Below are positions 10,869 through 19,593 of a DNA stretch of 64,000 nt, piece by piece (position 1 is the stretch's first letter; every line of letters begins with the position of its first letter). The notes under the pieces are model-generated. The model was not told where the DNA came from, searched no databases, and worked only from the letters and a program-made list of their open reading frames with translations. Position numbers and translations under genes: made by a program. Source of the DNA: Roseovarius pelagicus (GTDB lineage Bacteria > Pseudomonadota > Alphaproteobacteria > Rhodobacterales > Rhodobacteraceae); assembly GCF_025639885.1 (NCBI RefSeq), contig NZ_CP106738.1, positions 496,001-560,000 of the forward strand. The letters are read 5' to 3'.

Positions 10869-11042
10869 ATGGACCTAGTACGCATCATCCTCGCAGTCAT
10901 CCTACCGCCACTCGGTGTATTTTTTCAGGAAGGACTGGGCAAGCATTTCTGGCTTAATGTCCTTCTGACGCTGTTGGGCTACATCCCCGGCATCGTTCAT
11001 GCTGTGTGGATTATTTCCAGCCGCGACCCGGCCCGCGCTTAA
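10869..11042 (+). CDS. YqaE/Pmp3-family small membrane protein
   Basis: 57 residues with two hydrophobic segments: MDLVRIILAVILPPLGVFF and LNVLLTLLGYIPGIVHAVWI, separated by the polar turn QEGLGKHFW. The ILPPLGVFF / LLTLLGYIPGIVHA pattern is diagnostic for the Pmp3/YqaE (UPF0057) stress-related membrane proteolipids, which affect membrane potential under salt or cold stress in fungi and plants; the bacterial role is poorly known. AGGGAAG lies 8 bases before the ATG, which rules out the longer frame beginning at 10800. A strong bidirectional terminator follows. Confidence 0.9.
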   Translation: MDLVRIILAVILPPLGVFFQEGLGKHFWLNVLLTLLGYIPGIVHAVWIISSRDPARA

Positions 11043-11061
11043 ACCAGATTACCAATGTAAA

Positions 11062-11085
11062 AAGGCAGCCCCTTAGGGCTGCCTT
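11062..11085. terminator. Bidirectional terminator between yqaE-like gene and ndk
   Basis: Perfect 10-bp stem AAGGCAGCCC / GGGCTGCCTT with a CTTA loop, A-rich on the left and TTAT on the right, lying between two convergent genes. It should terminate both. Confidence 0.85.
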
Positions 11086-11126
11086 ATGCTGCGTTTTCAA
11101 CGCCGCAAATAGATGTATTAGGTCGA

Positions 11127-11550
11127 TCAGCCGACCAGTTCGAGACCCGAGAAGAAGTAGGCGATTTCGACAGCCGCCGTTTCAGGTGCATCAGAGCCGT
11201 GAACCGAATTTTCGCCAACGCTTTCAGCGAATTCCGCGCGGATCGTACCGGCAGCCGCGTCGGCGGGGTTCGTGGCACCCATAACTTCGCGGTTCTTCGC
11301 GATGGCGCCCTCACCTTCCAGCACCTGCACGACGACCGGCTCGGACGCCATGAATTCGCACAACTCGCCGTAGAACGGACGTTCGGCATGAACGGCATAG
11401 AACACGCCAGCCTGTGCCGGAGTCAGGTGAATCCGTTTTTGCGCGACGATCTCGCAGACCTGCATCCTCGAACTTGGCATTGATTTTGCCTGTCAGGTTA
11501 CGTTTGGTTGCGTCGGGTTTGATGATGCTCAGCGTACGTTCGGTTGCCAT
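11127..11550 (-). CDS. ndk: Nucleoside diphosphate kinase (single-base frameshift in this sequence)
   Basis: Ndk transfers the gamma-phosphate between nucleoside triphosphates and diphosphates through a phospho-histidine. The N-terminus [21 protein letters not shown] and the KFEDAGL helix are in one frame. The rest continues in a second frame as [42 protein letters not shown] and the active-site region [14 protein letters not shown] (catalytic His in VHGSD). One extra base near 11452 (CTGCGAGATC on the coding strand where CTGCGGATC is expected) causes the break; removing it restores exactly 140 residues, the family length. As the gene is otherwise perfectly conserved, a sequencing error or very recent mutation is likely. 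Confidence 0.88.
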
Positions 11551-11660
11551 GTCGGCCTCTTTTCAGGAAATAAGTGTGAATCTGGCGCTGGCATTAACAT
11601 GCGCATAGCACGGAATAAAGTCCTATTCGGGGTGCGACAACGTGACGTGATTTGCAGGGT

Positions 11661-11690
11661 TTTATTTCTGACTTTTTTTGTCAGAATAAA
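11661..11690. promoter_or_regulatory. AT-rich near-perfect inverted repeat between ndk and the next gene
   Basis: Left arm TTTATTTCTGAC and right arm GTCAGAATAAA match except for one bulged T, around a run of seven T. It sits 110 bp upstream of ndk (minus) and 39 bp upstream of the plus-strand gene at 11729. It is a possible operator for either or an RNA stem-loop; function unknown. Confidence 0.4.
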
Positions 11691-11728
11691 GATGCGAAGC
11701 AATTCACTCAACCAAGGACAATTCGCCA

Positions 11729-12016
11729 ATGAAGCTGACTATCCTTTGTGCCACCACCATTCTGATGACTGCTGCTGCGCCACTTTGGGCTGATGTAATT
11801 CCCGCGCCGCTACGCTACGAGCAGTTTGAGGCCGCCATACCCCATATGGACCTTGAAACCTGCCCCGAGCTATTGGCCGAGGACGACGTGTTTTGCCGCG
11901 CCACACTTCAGCATGAGGAAATCCACGTGTTCGCATTCAGCACGCAGGGCGATAACCCGCTGGTAAGTGTGACCTCATTCTCGGCCGAGGGCATGACCGC
12001 ACTGCTGACCGACTAA
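11729..12016 (+). CDS. Small secreted protein of unknown function
   Basis: 95 residues with a signal peptide (MKLTILCATTILMTAAAPLWA) and a mature part of about 75 residues containing two cysteines (ETCPELL and VFCRATL) that could form a disulfide in the periplasm, followed by a beta-rich stretch HEEIHVFAFS. AAGGAC lies 9 bases before the ATG. I do not recognise the family. It ends 43 bp before an ABC-F gene but is separated from it by a strong stem-loop. Confidence 0.75.
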   Translation: MKLTILCATTILMTAAAPLWADVIPAPLRYEQFEAAIPHMDLETCPELLAEDDVFCRATLQHEEIHVFAFSTQGDNPLVSVTSFSAEGMTALLTD

Positions 12017-12030
12017 CCGGCATTGACAAC

Positions 12031-12057
12031 GGCCGAGCGGTTCGCCATCGCTCGGCC
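12031..12057 (+). terminator. Perfect 9-bp stem-loop immediately before the ABC-F start codon
   Basis: GGCCGAGCG / CGCTCGGCC with a 9-base loop, ending two bases before the ATG at 12060. It may terminate the preceding small gene, or occlude initiation of the ABC-F message, since no Shine-Dalgarno sequence is visible between stem and start. Confidence 0.55.
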
Positions 12058-12059
12058 CC

Positions 12060-13904
12060 ATGTTACGCATCACTGACATATCTTACGCCGTCGCGGGCCG
12101 CCCGCTGATCGAGAACGCTTCGACCACGATCCCCGAGGGGCACAAGGTCGGCATCGTTGGCCGTAATGGAACGGGCAAAACCACACTGTTTCGTCTGATC
12201 CGGGGCGAACTGGCGCTGGAGAGCGGCAGCATCACTCTGCCCAGCCGTGCCCGCATCGGCGGTGTCGCCCAAGAAGTACCCGGCAATCACGTGTCGCTGA
12301 TCGACACGGTGCTGGCCGCCGATGTTGAGCGCGCCGCACTGTTGGCCGAGGCTGGCACCGCAACGGATCCGACGCGGATCGCTGAGATACAGACGCGTCT
12401 GACCGATATCGACGCTTGGGGTGCCGAAGCGCGCGCCGCCTCGATCCTCAAGGGGTTAGGTTTTTCCGATCACGATCAACGGCAACCCTGCTCGGCATAT
12501 TCTGGTGGTTGGCGGATGCGCGTCGCGCTGGCGGCAGTGCTCTTTGCACAACCTGATTTGCTGTTACTCGACGAACCGACCAACTATCTCGACCTCGAAG
12601 GTGCGTTGTGGCTGGAAACTTATCTGGCGCGCTATCCGCACACTGTGCTGATCGTCAGCCATGACCGAGGATTGCTGAACCGGGCCGTCGGGTCCATCCT
12701 GCACTTGGAAGACCGTAAACTGACGCTGTATCAAGGGGGATACGATACCTTCGCGCGCACGCGGGCAGCGCGACTGGCCGCCGCCGAATCCGAGGCCAAG
12801 AAACAGGACGCGCGCCGCGCCCATTTGCAAAGCTTTGTGGATCGTTTCCGCGCCAAGGCGTCCAAGGCTGTACAAGCGCAATCGCGTCTTAAGATGATCG
12901 AGAAGATGACCCCGATCACCACCCCTCAAGAAGCGGCGCTCAAAAAATTCACCTTTCCGTCACCCGAGGAACTGTCACCCCCAATCGTGGCGTTGGAAGA
13001 TGTCTCTGTCGGGTATGACGGCAAAGCCATTCTTTCGCGATTGAACCTGCGGATCGACCAAGATGATCGGATCGCCCTTCTGGGCAAGAATGGCGAGGGA
13101 AAATCTACTCTTTCTAAAATGTTGGCAGGCAAACTGGATGTGCTGGGCGGAAGTATGACAACCGCCTCCAAGCTACGCGTCGGCTATTTTGCACAGCATC
13201 AGGTCGAAGAGTTGCACGTCGATGAAACGCCTGTCGATCATATCCGGCGTCTGCGTCCGGGCGAGACGCCGTCGCGCCTGCGTGCGCGACTGGGTGGCTT
13301 TGGCATCGGGGCGGAACAGGCCGAAACACTTGTTGGCAAGCTGTCAGGTGGCCAAAAGGCTCGCCTCTCGCTGATGCTGGCGACCATCGACGCGCCGCAT
13401 ATGCTGATCCTCGACGAACCGACGAACCATCTGGACATTGAATCGCGCGAGGCGCTGGTCGAAGCTCTGACCGCCTATTCGGGTGCGGTCATTCTGGTCA
13501 GCCACGACATGCACTTGCTCAGCCTCGTTGCGGACCGCCTGTGGTTGGTCAAAGGGGGACGCGTTGCCCCCTATGAGGGTGATCTCGAAAGCTATCGCAC
13601 ATTGCTGCTGGCCACGGACAAACCCGTGCAAAAACCAAAAAACAACAAGCCAAAGCGCCCTTCACGCGACGCCATCGTGTCGCTGCGCCAAGACGTCAAG
13701 AAATGCGAAGAGCGCGTCGTTAAACTGAACGACATGCGTGACAAGCTTGCCAAGAAGCTGGCCGACCCGGCGATGTATGACGAGGGCAAAGCCGATGAGG
13801 CCGCCGTCTGGCAGCGTAAATACTCGGAAGTGATGGATGGGTTGGAGCGGGCAGAAGGGATGTGGATGAAGGCGCTGGAAAAGCTGGAAAAAGCTCAAGC
13901 CTGA
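12060..13904 (+). CDS. ABC-F family ATPase (Uup/YheS-like ribosome-associated)
   Basis: 614 residues, soluble, with two ABC domains and no membrane part. The first Walker A is GIVGRNGTGKTT (about residue 32), signature SAYSGGWRMR, Walker B LLLLDEPTNYLD. The second Walker A is ALLGKNGEGKST, signature KLSGGQKARLS, Walker B MLILDEPTNHLD. Between them lies the basic, helical P-site tRNA interaction motif region (about residues 235-300), and a charged coiled-coil tail with DIVSLRQDVKK-like heptads ends the protein. ABC-F proteins act on the ribosome in translation or stalling rescue. The tailed architecture and length fit YheS or Uup better than the shorter EttA. Confidence 0.92.
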   Translation: MLRITDISYAVAGRPLIENASTTIPEGHKVGIVGRNGTGKTTLFRLIRGELALESGSITLPSRARIGGVAQEVPGNHVSLIDTVLAADVERAALLAEAGTATDPTRIAEIQTRLTDIDAWGAEARAASILKGLGFSDHDQRQPCSAYSGGWRMRVALAAVLFAQPDLLLLDEPTNYLDLEGALWLETYLARYPHTVLIVSHDRGLLNRAVGSILHLEDRKLTLYQGGYDTFARTRAARLAAAESEAKKQDARRAHLQSFVDRFRAKASKAVQAQSRLKMIEKMTPITTPQEAALKKFTFPSPEELSPPIVALEDVSVGYDGKAILSRLNLRIDQDDRIALLGKNGEGKSTLSKMLAGKLDVLGGSMTTASKLRVGYFAQHQVEELHVDETPVDHIRRLRPGETPSRLRARLGGFGIGAEQAETLVGKLSGGQKARLSLMLATIDAPHMLILDEPTNHLDIESREALVEALTAYSGAVILVSHDMHLLSLVADRLWLVKGGRVAPYEGDLESYRTLLLATDKPVQKPKNNKPKRPSRDAIVSLRQDVKKCEERVVKLNDMRDKLAKKLADPAMYDEGKADEAAVWQRKYSEVMDGLERAEGMWMKALEKLEKAQA

Positions 13905-13952
13905 CGTACCCCAACAGTTGACAAACATCGGTGCTGACCGCATTGAGACGCC

Positions 13953-14570
13953 ATGGACAGCGCCGCATTCATCACCACATTCGTGACCCTTCTCATCGTG
14001 ATGGACCCTATCGCGCTGGCGCCTCTCTTTCTAGCCATGACACGCGGTATGGATCAGGCGCGCCGCCGCCGGATCGCAATCCGTGCCTGTGTCACCAGCG
14101 CGCTGTTGCTGTGTGTCTTTGCCGCGTTTGGCGAGGCCGTATTGGGGTTTATCGGTATTTCGATGCCCGCCTTCCGGATCGCTGGCGGTATCCTGTTATT
14201 TCTGACTGCGCTCGACATGTTGTTTGAGCGGCGCACCAAGCGACGCGAAGATCAAGTCGACAATGACGACCATGATGATCCATCCGTCTTTCCTCTGGCG
14301 ATTCCGCTGATTGCGGGCCCCGGTGCGATCGCAACTGTCATTCTGTTGACAGGCCAGCAGGAGGGCATTACCGGGCTTTCATGGGTTTTGGGCATCATGT
14401 TCGTCGTATTGGCGCTTGTTTTCATTTCCTTCCTGAGCGCGGGACTGCTGGAGCGAGCACTGGGGAAAACCGGCATCAACGTCGTCACCCGTGTTCTCGG
14501 TATGCTGCTGGCGGCGCTCGCGGTACAGTTTGTTCTTGATGGACTGCGAGGCTTTGGGCTTGCGGCCTGA
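13953..14570 (+). CDS. MarC family integral membrane protein
   Basis: 205 residues with six hydrophobic segments. It opens with FVTLLIVMDPIALAPLFLAM, the MDP(I/V)G-type motif typical of MarC/YhgN proteins, has ISMPAFRIAGGILLFLTALDM in the middle, a charged HDD-rich cytoplasmic loop, then AIPLIAGPGAIATVILL, the second conserved proline/glycine motif. MarC proteins are inner-membrane proteins of uncertain function; the old link with multiple antibiotic resistance is not supported experimentally. It is 48 bp after the ABC-F gene in the same direction. Confidence 0.92.
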   Translation: MDSAAFITTFVTLLIVMDPIALAPLFLAMTRGMDQARRRRIAIRACVTSALLLCVFAAFGEAVLGFIGISMPAFRIAGGILLFLTALDMLFERRTKRREDQVDNDDHDDPSVFPLAIPLIAGPGAIATVILLTGQQEGITGLSWVLGIMFVVLALVFISFLSAGLLERALGKTGINVVTRVLGMLLAALAVQFVLDGLRGFGLAA

Positions 14571-14627
14571 TCTTTTAATCGACCGTCCTGCCGCCTATTT
14601 GTAATCCATGACATCAGGCGCCCGGAT

Positions 14628-15206
14628 ATGAATGACTTTGACAACGCACATTTGATCTATCTTATCGTTCTGGGCGTTGCCGTGGTATTCTGGTTTGTCG
14701 CCTCTAACCGCAACTCCCTTGGTAAAACAATGCAGTATGCGGTGATCTGGGGATTGATTTTCATCGGCGTTCTCGCCGGGATTGGACTGTGGGAAGACAT
14801 CCGTCGCACCGTGATCCCCAGCCAGAGCGTCTATTCCGGTGGCGTCATCGAGTTGCCGCGCGCACCGGACGGGCATTACTATCTACAAGCTGAGGTGAAT
14901 GGCACTTCGATCCGCTTTGTGGTAGATACCGGCGCCAGCCAGATCGTCCTTAGCCAAGCGGACGCGGCCGCCGTCGGCCTGAAGCCGGATACACTTAACT
15001 ATTTTGGTACCGCCAGCACTGCAAACGGGATCGTCCGGACGGCCCCGGTGCGCCTTGACAGCTTTGCCGTCGGCGACATGCGCGATGCCAATCTGCGGGC
15101 CGTCGTCAACGAGGGTGATCTAGGTGACTCATTGCTGGGGATGACCTATCTGCAACGTTTTTCCAACATTCAGATCGCCGATGGTCGCCTGGTGCTGACA
15201 AGGTAG
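14628..15206 (+). CDS. Membrane-anchored retropepsin-like aspartic protease (clan AA, TIGR02281 type)
   Basis: 192 residues. Two membrane segments at about residues 8-25 and 36-54 are followed by a retropepsin-like domain whose catalytic motif FVVDTGASQIVLS (DTGA, residues about 103-106) is intact and whose second signature, SLLGMTYLQRF, is the usual family partner. Bacterial members act as dimeric aspartic proteases in the periplasm or membrane; targets are mostly unknown. It is 57 bp after marC-like on the same strand and convergent with holC. Confidence 0.88.
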   Translation: MNDFDNAHLIYLIVLGVAVVFWFVASNRNSLGKTMQYAVIWGLIFIGVLAGIGLWEDIRRTVIPSQSVYSGGVIELPRAPDGHYYLQAEVNGTSIRFVVDTGASQIVLSQADAAAVGLKPDTLNYFGTASTANGIVRTAPVRLDSFAVGDMRDANLRAVVNEGDLGDSLLGMTYLQRFSNIQIADGRLVLTR

Positions 15207-15219
15207 AAGAACGCATCCT

Positions 15220-15693
15220 TCACACTGATGCGGCAGTCTTTTCAGCCTTCATTTCCCAGCGTCCGCTTTCCTCTGACCAGTATTGCGCCGCGCAGCCCGC
15301 ATCGGTCAGCATTTTCCATTGTCCGCGCGCCACGTCCACCGCCGCAGGATCATTGCCGTCAAACAGGATGCACACCCGAGACAACGCCGACACTTCGTCA
15401 ACGGACACTTGCGCCCCGTCAACCGTCATCAGGCAAACTGCGCCGTTGGGAATATCATCACTGGTGGTTAGCAAAACCGGCTGATCCGCCGCATGTGGCG
15501 CAGTGGCCAACCCATGTGCAGGGAACCCGTCATCGGCCCCCTGCCATAGCTTTTCGTCCAGCCATTCCATCCGCGCCTGCGTGGCACCACGTACGGCGAC
15601 GCGCCAGCTGGCCTGCCGCGCCTTGCCCACAAGCATAGGCAGCGCCGTTTCCAGTGGCCGCCGTGTCAGGTGATAGAAATAGGCTGCTCCCAT
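15220..15693 (-). CDS. holC: DNA polymerase III subunit chi
   Basis: 157 residues starting MGAAYFYHLTRRPLETALPM, the characteristic HolC N-terminus (AYFYHL then PLE). Further conserved parts are LPMLVGKARQASWRVAV, EWLDEKLW, GFPAHGLA and QPVLLTT. Chi bridges the clamp-loader psi subunit and SSB at the replication fork. The ATG overlaps the pepA TGA (ATGA), so it is translated coupled to pepA, a pairing common in Rhodobacterales. Confidence 0.93.
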   Translation of the reverse strand: MGAAYFYHLTRRPLETALPMLVGKARQASWRVAVRGATQARMEWLDEKLWQGADDGFPAHGLATAPHAADQPVLLTTSDDIPNGAVCLMTVDGAQVSVDEVSALSRVCILFDGNDPAAVDVARGQWKMLTDAGCAAQYWSEESGRWEMKAEKTAASV

Positions 15694-17165
15694 CAGTCGC
15701 CTTCCAGCATGTCCGCAACCAGTCGGTTCAGCGCCATCACGCCCCAACCGGTTGCGCCCTTGGGGGCATAGGTGGTGTCGGATTTGACGGATGCCGTGCC
15801 CGCGATATCCAGATGTATCCACGGCAGATCGTCCTTGACGAACCGTTTGAGGAACTGTGCGGCGGTAATCGACCCGGCCGCCCTGCCCCCGACATTCTTG
15901 ATATCCGCGATCTGGCTCTTGAGCATATCATCATAGGCCTGCCCCATCGGCAGCCGCCACGCGCCTTCGCCCTCGGCCTCCGCCGCCTTGAGGAAATCGC
16001 GCGACAGAGCATCATCGTTGCTGAACACGCCCGCGTTCTCATGTCCCAACGCGATGATGATTGCCCCCGTCAAGGTTGCCAGATCAACCATGGCACGGGG
16101 CGAATACTCTCGCTGTGCGTACCACATGACATCCGCCAGAACCAAACGGCCTTCGGCGTCGGTGTTGATCACCTCGACTGTATCGCCTTTCATTGACGTG
16201 ACCACATCACCGGGGCGCGTTGCGCGATCCGACGGCATGTTCTCGACCAGCCCAACGAGGCCAACGACATTGGCTTTCGCCTTGCGACGCGCCAGTGCAT
16301 GCATGACGCCGGTGACAACACCCGCACCGCCCATGTCCATGGTCATGTCTTCCATGCCTGCCGCCGGTTTCAGGCTGATCCCACCGGTGTCGAACACCAC
16401 GCCCTTACCGACCAGCGCGAGCGGTGCATCGCCCTTTTTACCACCTGCCCATTCCATTACCGCAACCTTGGACGGGCTGGCGCTGCCGTGCCCGACACTC
16501 AGCAAGCACCCCATGCCGAGCTTTTCCAGTTCCGGCTCTTCCAGCACGGTGATTTTCAGTCCTAGCCCTTCCATTGCCTTGATACGGTCGGCAAATTCGG
16601 TGGTGGTCAGGTGATTGGCTGGCTCGCTCACCAGATCGCGGGTCAGGAACACGCCTTCTATCACAGCAGCTGCATCGGTCGCTTCGGCTTTGATGACGTT
16701 CGGGTCTTTGACCATCATAGTCACACTCGCGTTTTCCTCGGTGGCCTTGGTCTTGTGCGCCGTAAATTCATATGCACGCAGCGCAATCCCGAGCGCCAGA
16801 TCGACCGGGCGGCGGATCTGCCCCGCCAACACCAGCAGAGGTGCCGCGCCCTTCAGCTTACCCAAGGCAACGCCCGCCTTGCGCGCTTCATCCGGTTTTG
16901 CGCCACGCTCTACACAGACGACATCGACCGCTTCGGCGACCAGTCCCGTTGGCCAGGCCAGAGTCTTGACCTCGCCCGGCTTCATCTTTGCGAACGCCTC
17001 GCCTTGGAGCATCCGGGCCAGCGCGCCCTTGGTCAGCTTGTTTACCCGGCGTGCGCCCGGATCCATCTTGCCATCCTGACCGATCAGGACAGCAATCCGC
17101 CCCTCGGCTTGTGATATCTGGTCGATATCTGTCTCGGCATAGGTCACGGAAACCGGCATGGTCAT
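15693..17165 (-). CDS. pepA: Leucyl aminopeptidase (cytosol aminopeptidase, M17)
   Basis: 490 residues, the family length. The C-terminal catalytic domain shows the two-zinc motifs: VGKGVVFDTGGISLKPA (Lys and Asp ligands), MDMGGAGVVTG, and the signature NTDAEGRLVLAD, with LTGAIIIALG and the late IHLDIAGTA. It removes N-terminal residues from peptides in the cytoplasm; some homologues also bind DNA. The N-terminus carries the non-catalytic M17 domain. Two near starts (17165 and 17159) are equivalent. Divergent from the lpt operon, so 17166-17362 holds back-to-back promoters. Confidence 0.95.
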   Translation of the reverse strand: MTMPVSVTYAETDIDQISQAEGRIAVLIGQDGKMDPGARRVNKLTKGALARMLQGEAFAKMKPGEVKTLAWPTGLVAEAVDVVCVERGAKPDEARKAGVALGKLKGAAPLLVLAGQIRRPVDLALGIALRAYEFTAHKTKATEENASVTMMVKDPNVIKAEATDAAAVIEGVFLTRDLVSEPANHLTTTEFADRIKAMEGLGLKITVLEEPELEKLGMGCLLSVGHGSASPSKVAVMEWAGGKKGDAPLALVGKGVVFDTGGISLKPAAGMEDMTMDMGGAGVVTGVMHALARRKAKANVVGLVGLVENMPSDRATRPGDVVTSMKGDTVEVINTDAEGRLVLADVMWYAQREYSPRAMVDLATLTGAIIIALGHENAGVFSNDDALSRDFLKAAEAEGEGAWRLPMGQAYDDMLKSQIADIKNVGGRAAGSITAAQFLKRFVKDDLPWIHLDIAGTASVKSDTTYAPKGATGWGVMALNRLVADMLEGD

Positions 17166-17362
17166 GGAAAATGCTCCTTGGTAGGGTTGTTTTCCCAGAC
17201 CTAGCGCGAATTGCAGGGGTGCTAAAAGGTGAAAGTTCTCACAACGGCGCGCACGGAGGGGTTGTCTGCGGCACAGCCTCGCCGATCATGTCAGTTAACA
17301 GTTTTCCCTGCGTGGTAATTACGATACCGTGCCACAAAATATGGGGGTAACGGGGGGCATAT

Positions 17363-18505
17363 GTGACCAGATTCGACAGATATATGCTGTCGCAATTTAT
17401 GGTGCTGTTCGGGTTCTTCGCGCTGGTCTTGGTGTCGATCTTCTGGATCAACAAAGCTGTGCGTATGTTCGACCGATTGATTAGTGACGGCCAATCGGCC
17501 TGGATTTTCTTGGAATTCACCGCTCTGACCCTTCCGGGGGTAATTGGCGTGGTGCTCCCCATCGCGGCTTTTGCAGGCGCAGTCTATGTCACCAATCGAC
17601 TGAGTACCGAAAGTGAGCTGACCGTAATGCAGGCAACCGGCTATTCGCCTTGGCGTATGGCGCGGCCTGTGCTGTTTTACGGGATCATCATCGCGCTGAT
17701 GATGTCCTTGCTGGCGCATTTCCTTATTCCTGCCAGCCTACAGCAGCTTGAAATGCGCAAAGTCGATGTGTCCCGTAATGTCACGGCCAAGTTTCTGACC
17801 GAAGGTGAATTTTTGCATCCCGCATCCGGTGTTACCTTCTACATTCGCGACATCACGACTGAAGGCGAGTTGCGCAACGTGTTCTTGTCCGATCGGCGCG
17901 ACGCTGAAAATATCGTGACCTACACATCCACCCGCGCCTATCTGGTGCGCGAGGGGGGTGGTACGAAACTGGTTATGCTGGATGGGCTGGCCCAGACATT
18001 GCGCCGCGAAGGGCTGCGTTTGTTCACTACGCATTTTGACGACTTCTCGTATGACATCAGCAGCCTCGTCACACAGGACCGGGCAGATCCCGATGCCATA
18101 GGATTTGCCAGCACGCCGGTTTTGCTGCGCACACCCGAAGTGGTGGCCGAGCGCAACAATGCGACCATTCCGATGGTCCTGCACGAGCTTCATAACCGAT
18201 TCACACAGCCGCTGATGTGCATCATCGCTGGCTTGATCGGCTTTGCCACGCTGCTTTTGGGTGGATACAGCCGGTTCGGCATCTGGAGACAGATCATTAC
18301 CGCCTTTGTTCTGCTGGTCGCAATCAAGATGATTGAAGGCGCAGTCGCCGGGCCTGTCCTGTCCAGCGCGTCGATGTGGCCGCTGCTCTATCTACCGGCG
18401 CTCTGTGGTTTTGTGCTTAGCGCAGTATTGCTGCATCTGGCCGCTAACCCAGCGATCATTCGCCGACTGACCCTACGCAACCGTCGCGCAGAGGTCGTCG
18501 CATGA
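17363..18505 (+). CDS. lptF: LPS export ABC transporter permease LptF
   Basis: 380 residues from a GTG preceded by a GGGGGG stretch; the nearby ATG at 17361 is out of frame and meets TGA at once. Architecture of the YjgP/YjgQ family: TMs near residues 10-30, 52-75 and 95-118, a periplasmic beta-jellyroll domain (about 130-265), then three TMs (290-365). Motifs VLPIAAFAGAVYVTNRL and ESELTVMQATG are typical. With LptG and LptB2 it extracts LPS from the inner membrane and passes it to LptC/A/D. First gene of an operon whose members overlap by 1 to 4 bases. Confidence 0.94.
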   Translation: MTRFDRYMLSQFMVLFGFFALVLVSIFWINKAVRMFDRLISDGQSAWIFLEFTALTLPGVIGVVLPIAAFAGAVYVTNRLSTESELTVMQATGYSPWRMARPVLFYGIIIALMMSLLAHFLIPASLQQLEMRKVDVSRNVTAKFLTEGEFLHPASGVTFYIRDITTEGELRNVFLSDRRDAENIVTYTSTRAYLVREGGGTKLVMLDGLAQTLRREGLRLFTTHFDDFSYDISSLVTQDRADPDAIGFASTPVLLRTPEVVAERNNATIPMVLHELHNRFTQPLMCIIAGLIGFATLLLGGYSRFGIWRQIITAFVLLVAIKMIEGAVAGPVLSSASMWPLLYLPALCGFVLSAVLLHLAANPAIIRRLTLRNRRAEVVA

Positions 18506-19593
18506 TCCTGCACTATTATTTCGCGCGCAAGTTTCTGTGGACGTTCCTTGGTATCGCCGGGGTCTTTGTCGTACTTCTGGCACTGATCGATGTGGTAGAG
18601 GAATTGCAGGATTTCCCGGATTTGCCAATCTGGGACGTGATCGAGATCGTTCTGCTGAATGTCCCCAACACCAATTACGAGATTTTACCCCTCATCGTGA
18701 TTCTGGCTGCGGTGGCTCTGTTCGTTCGTTTGGCGCGAACCTCCGAATTGGTGGTGTTACGAGCGTCGGGCCGCTCGGGCTTACGCGGGCTCTTGGGCCC
18801 GATGGCCGTCGCGGCAACCATCGGCATCGTGTCGATCACCGTGCTCAACCCGATCGTCGCGGCGTCGTCCAAGCGGTATCACGATCTGGTCAATGGCCAC
18901 CTCGGTGGCGGAGAGAGCGTTCTGGCAATTTCATCCGAGGGGTTGTGGCTGCGGCAGGGCAGCGCCATCGGACAGACCGTTATCCATGCGGCGCGTGCCA
19001 GTTCTGATGTAAGCGTACTCTATGATGCCACATTCATAGCATTTTCACCGACCGGCGATCCTCTGCGTCGCATTACGGCCAGTTCTGCCCAACTGGGCGT
19101 GGGCGGCTGGACGCTCAGCGATGTCAAGCTGTGGGATCTGTCTGCGGGTGGCAATGCTGAATCTTCGGCCAGCGTGTTGCCGACTTTGCGCGTACCATCG
19201 GCGCTGACACAGGATCGCATCATCGACAGTTTTGGCAAGCCTGAGTATATTTCCCTGTGGGATCTACCGGATTTCATTGCCGAGCTTGAGGAAGCTGGCT
19301 TCTCGGCCAGACGCTATGCCGTATGGTTCCAGATGGAACTGGCCCGGCCATTGTTCCTGATGGCGCTGGTGCTGGTCGCTGCCGCATTCACGATGCGCCA
19401 CGCGCGCACATCGAACACCGGGCTATCGGTCCTAACCGCAATCATGCTGGGGTTTAGTCTGTATTACATGCGCAACTTTGCGCAGGTACTGGGCGAAAAC
19501 GGCCAGATCCCGGTGATCCTCGCCGCATGGGTGCCGCCGGTGGCTTCGTTTCTGCTGGCGTTCGGTATTTTGCTGCATATGGAGGACGGATGA
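18502..19593 (+). CDS. lptG: LPS export ABC transporter permease LptG
   Basis: 363 residues, YjgP/YjgQ family, starting MILHYYFARKFLWTFLGIAG. Six TMs flank a periplasmic jellyroll; conserved parts include LPLIVILAAVALFVRLARTSELVVLRASG. It forms the transmembrane heterodimer with LptF. The ATG overlaps the lptF TGA (ATGA), and its own TGA overlaps the lptD ATG, keeping export components in one translationally coupled unit. Confidence 0.94.
   Translation: MILHYYFARKFLWTFLGIAGVFVVLLALIDVVEELQDFPDLPIWDVIEIVLLNVPNTNYEILPLIVILAAVALFVRLARTSELVVLRASGRSGLRGLLGPMAVAATIGIVSITVLNPIVAASSKRYHDLVNGHLGGGESVLAISSEGLWLRQGSAIGQTVIHAARASSDVSVLYDATFIAFSPTGDPLRRITASSAQLGVGGWTLSDVKLWDLSAGGNAESSASVLPTLRVPSALTQDRIIDSFGKPEYISLWDLPDFIAELEEAGFSARRYAVWFQMELARPLFLMALVLVAAAFTMRHARTSNTGLSVLTAIMLGFSLYYMRNFAQVLGENGQIPVILAAWVPPVASFLLAFGILLHMEDG

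Noticed and set aside
15988..16614. Plus-strand 208-codon frame opposite pepA
   Set aside because: The minus-strand pepA has complete active-site motifs; the plus frame is Pro/Ser/Arg-rich without motifs.
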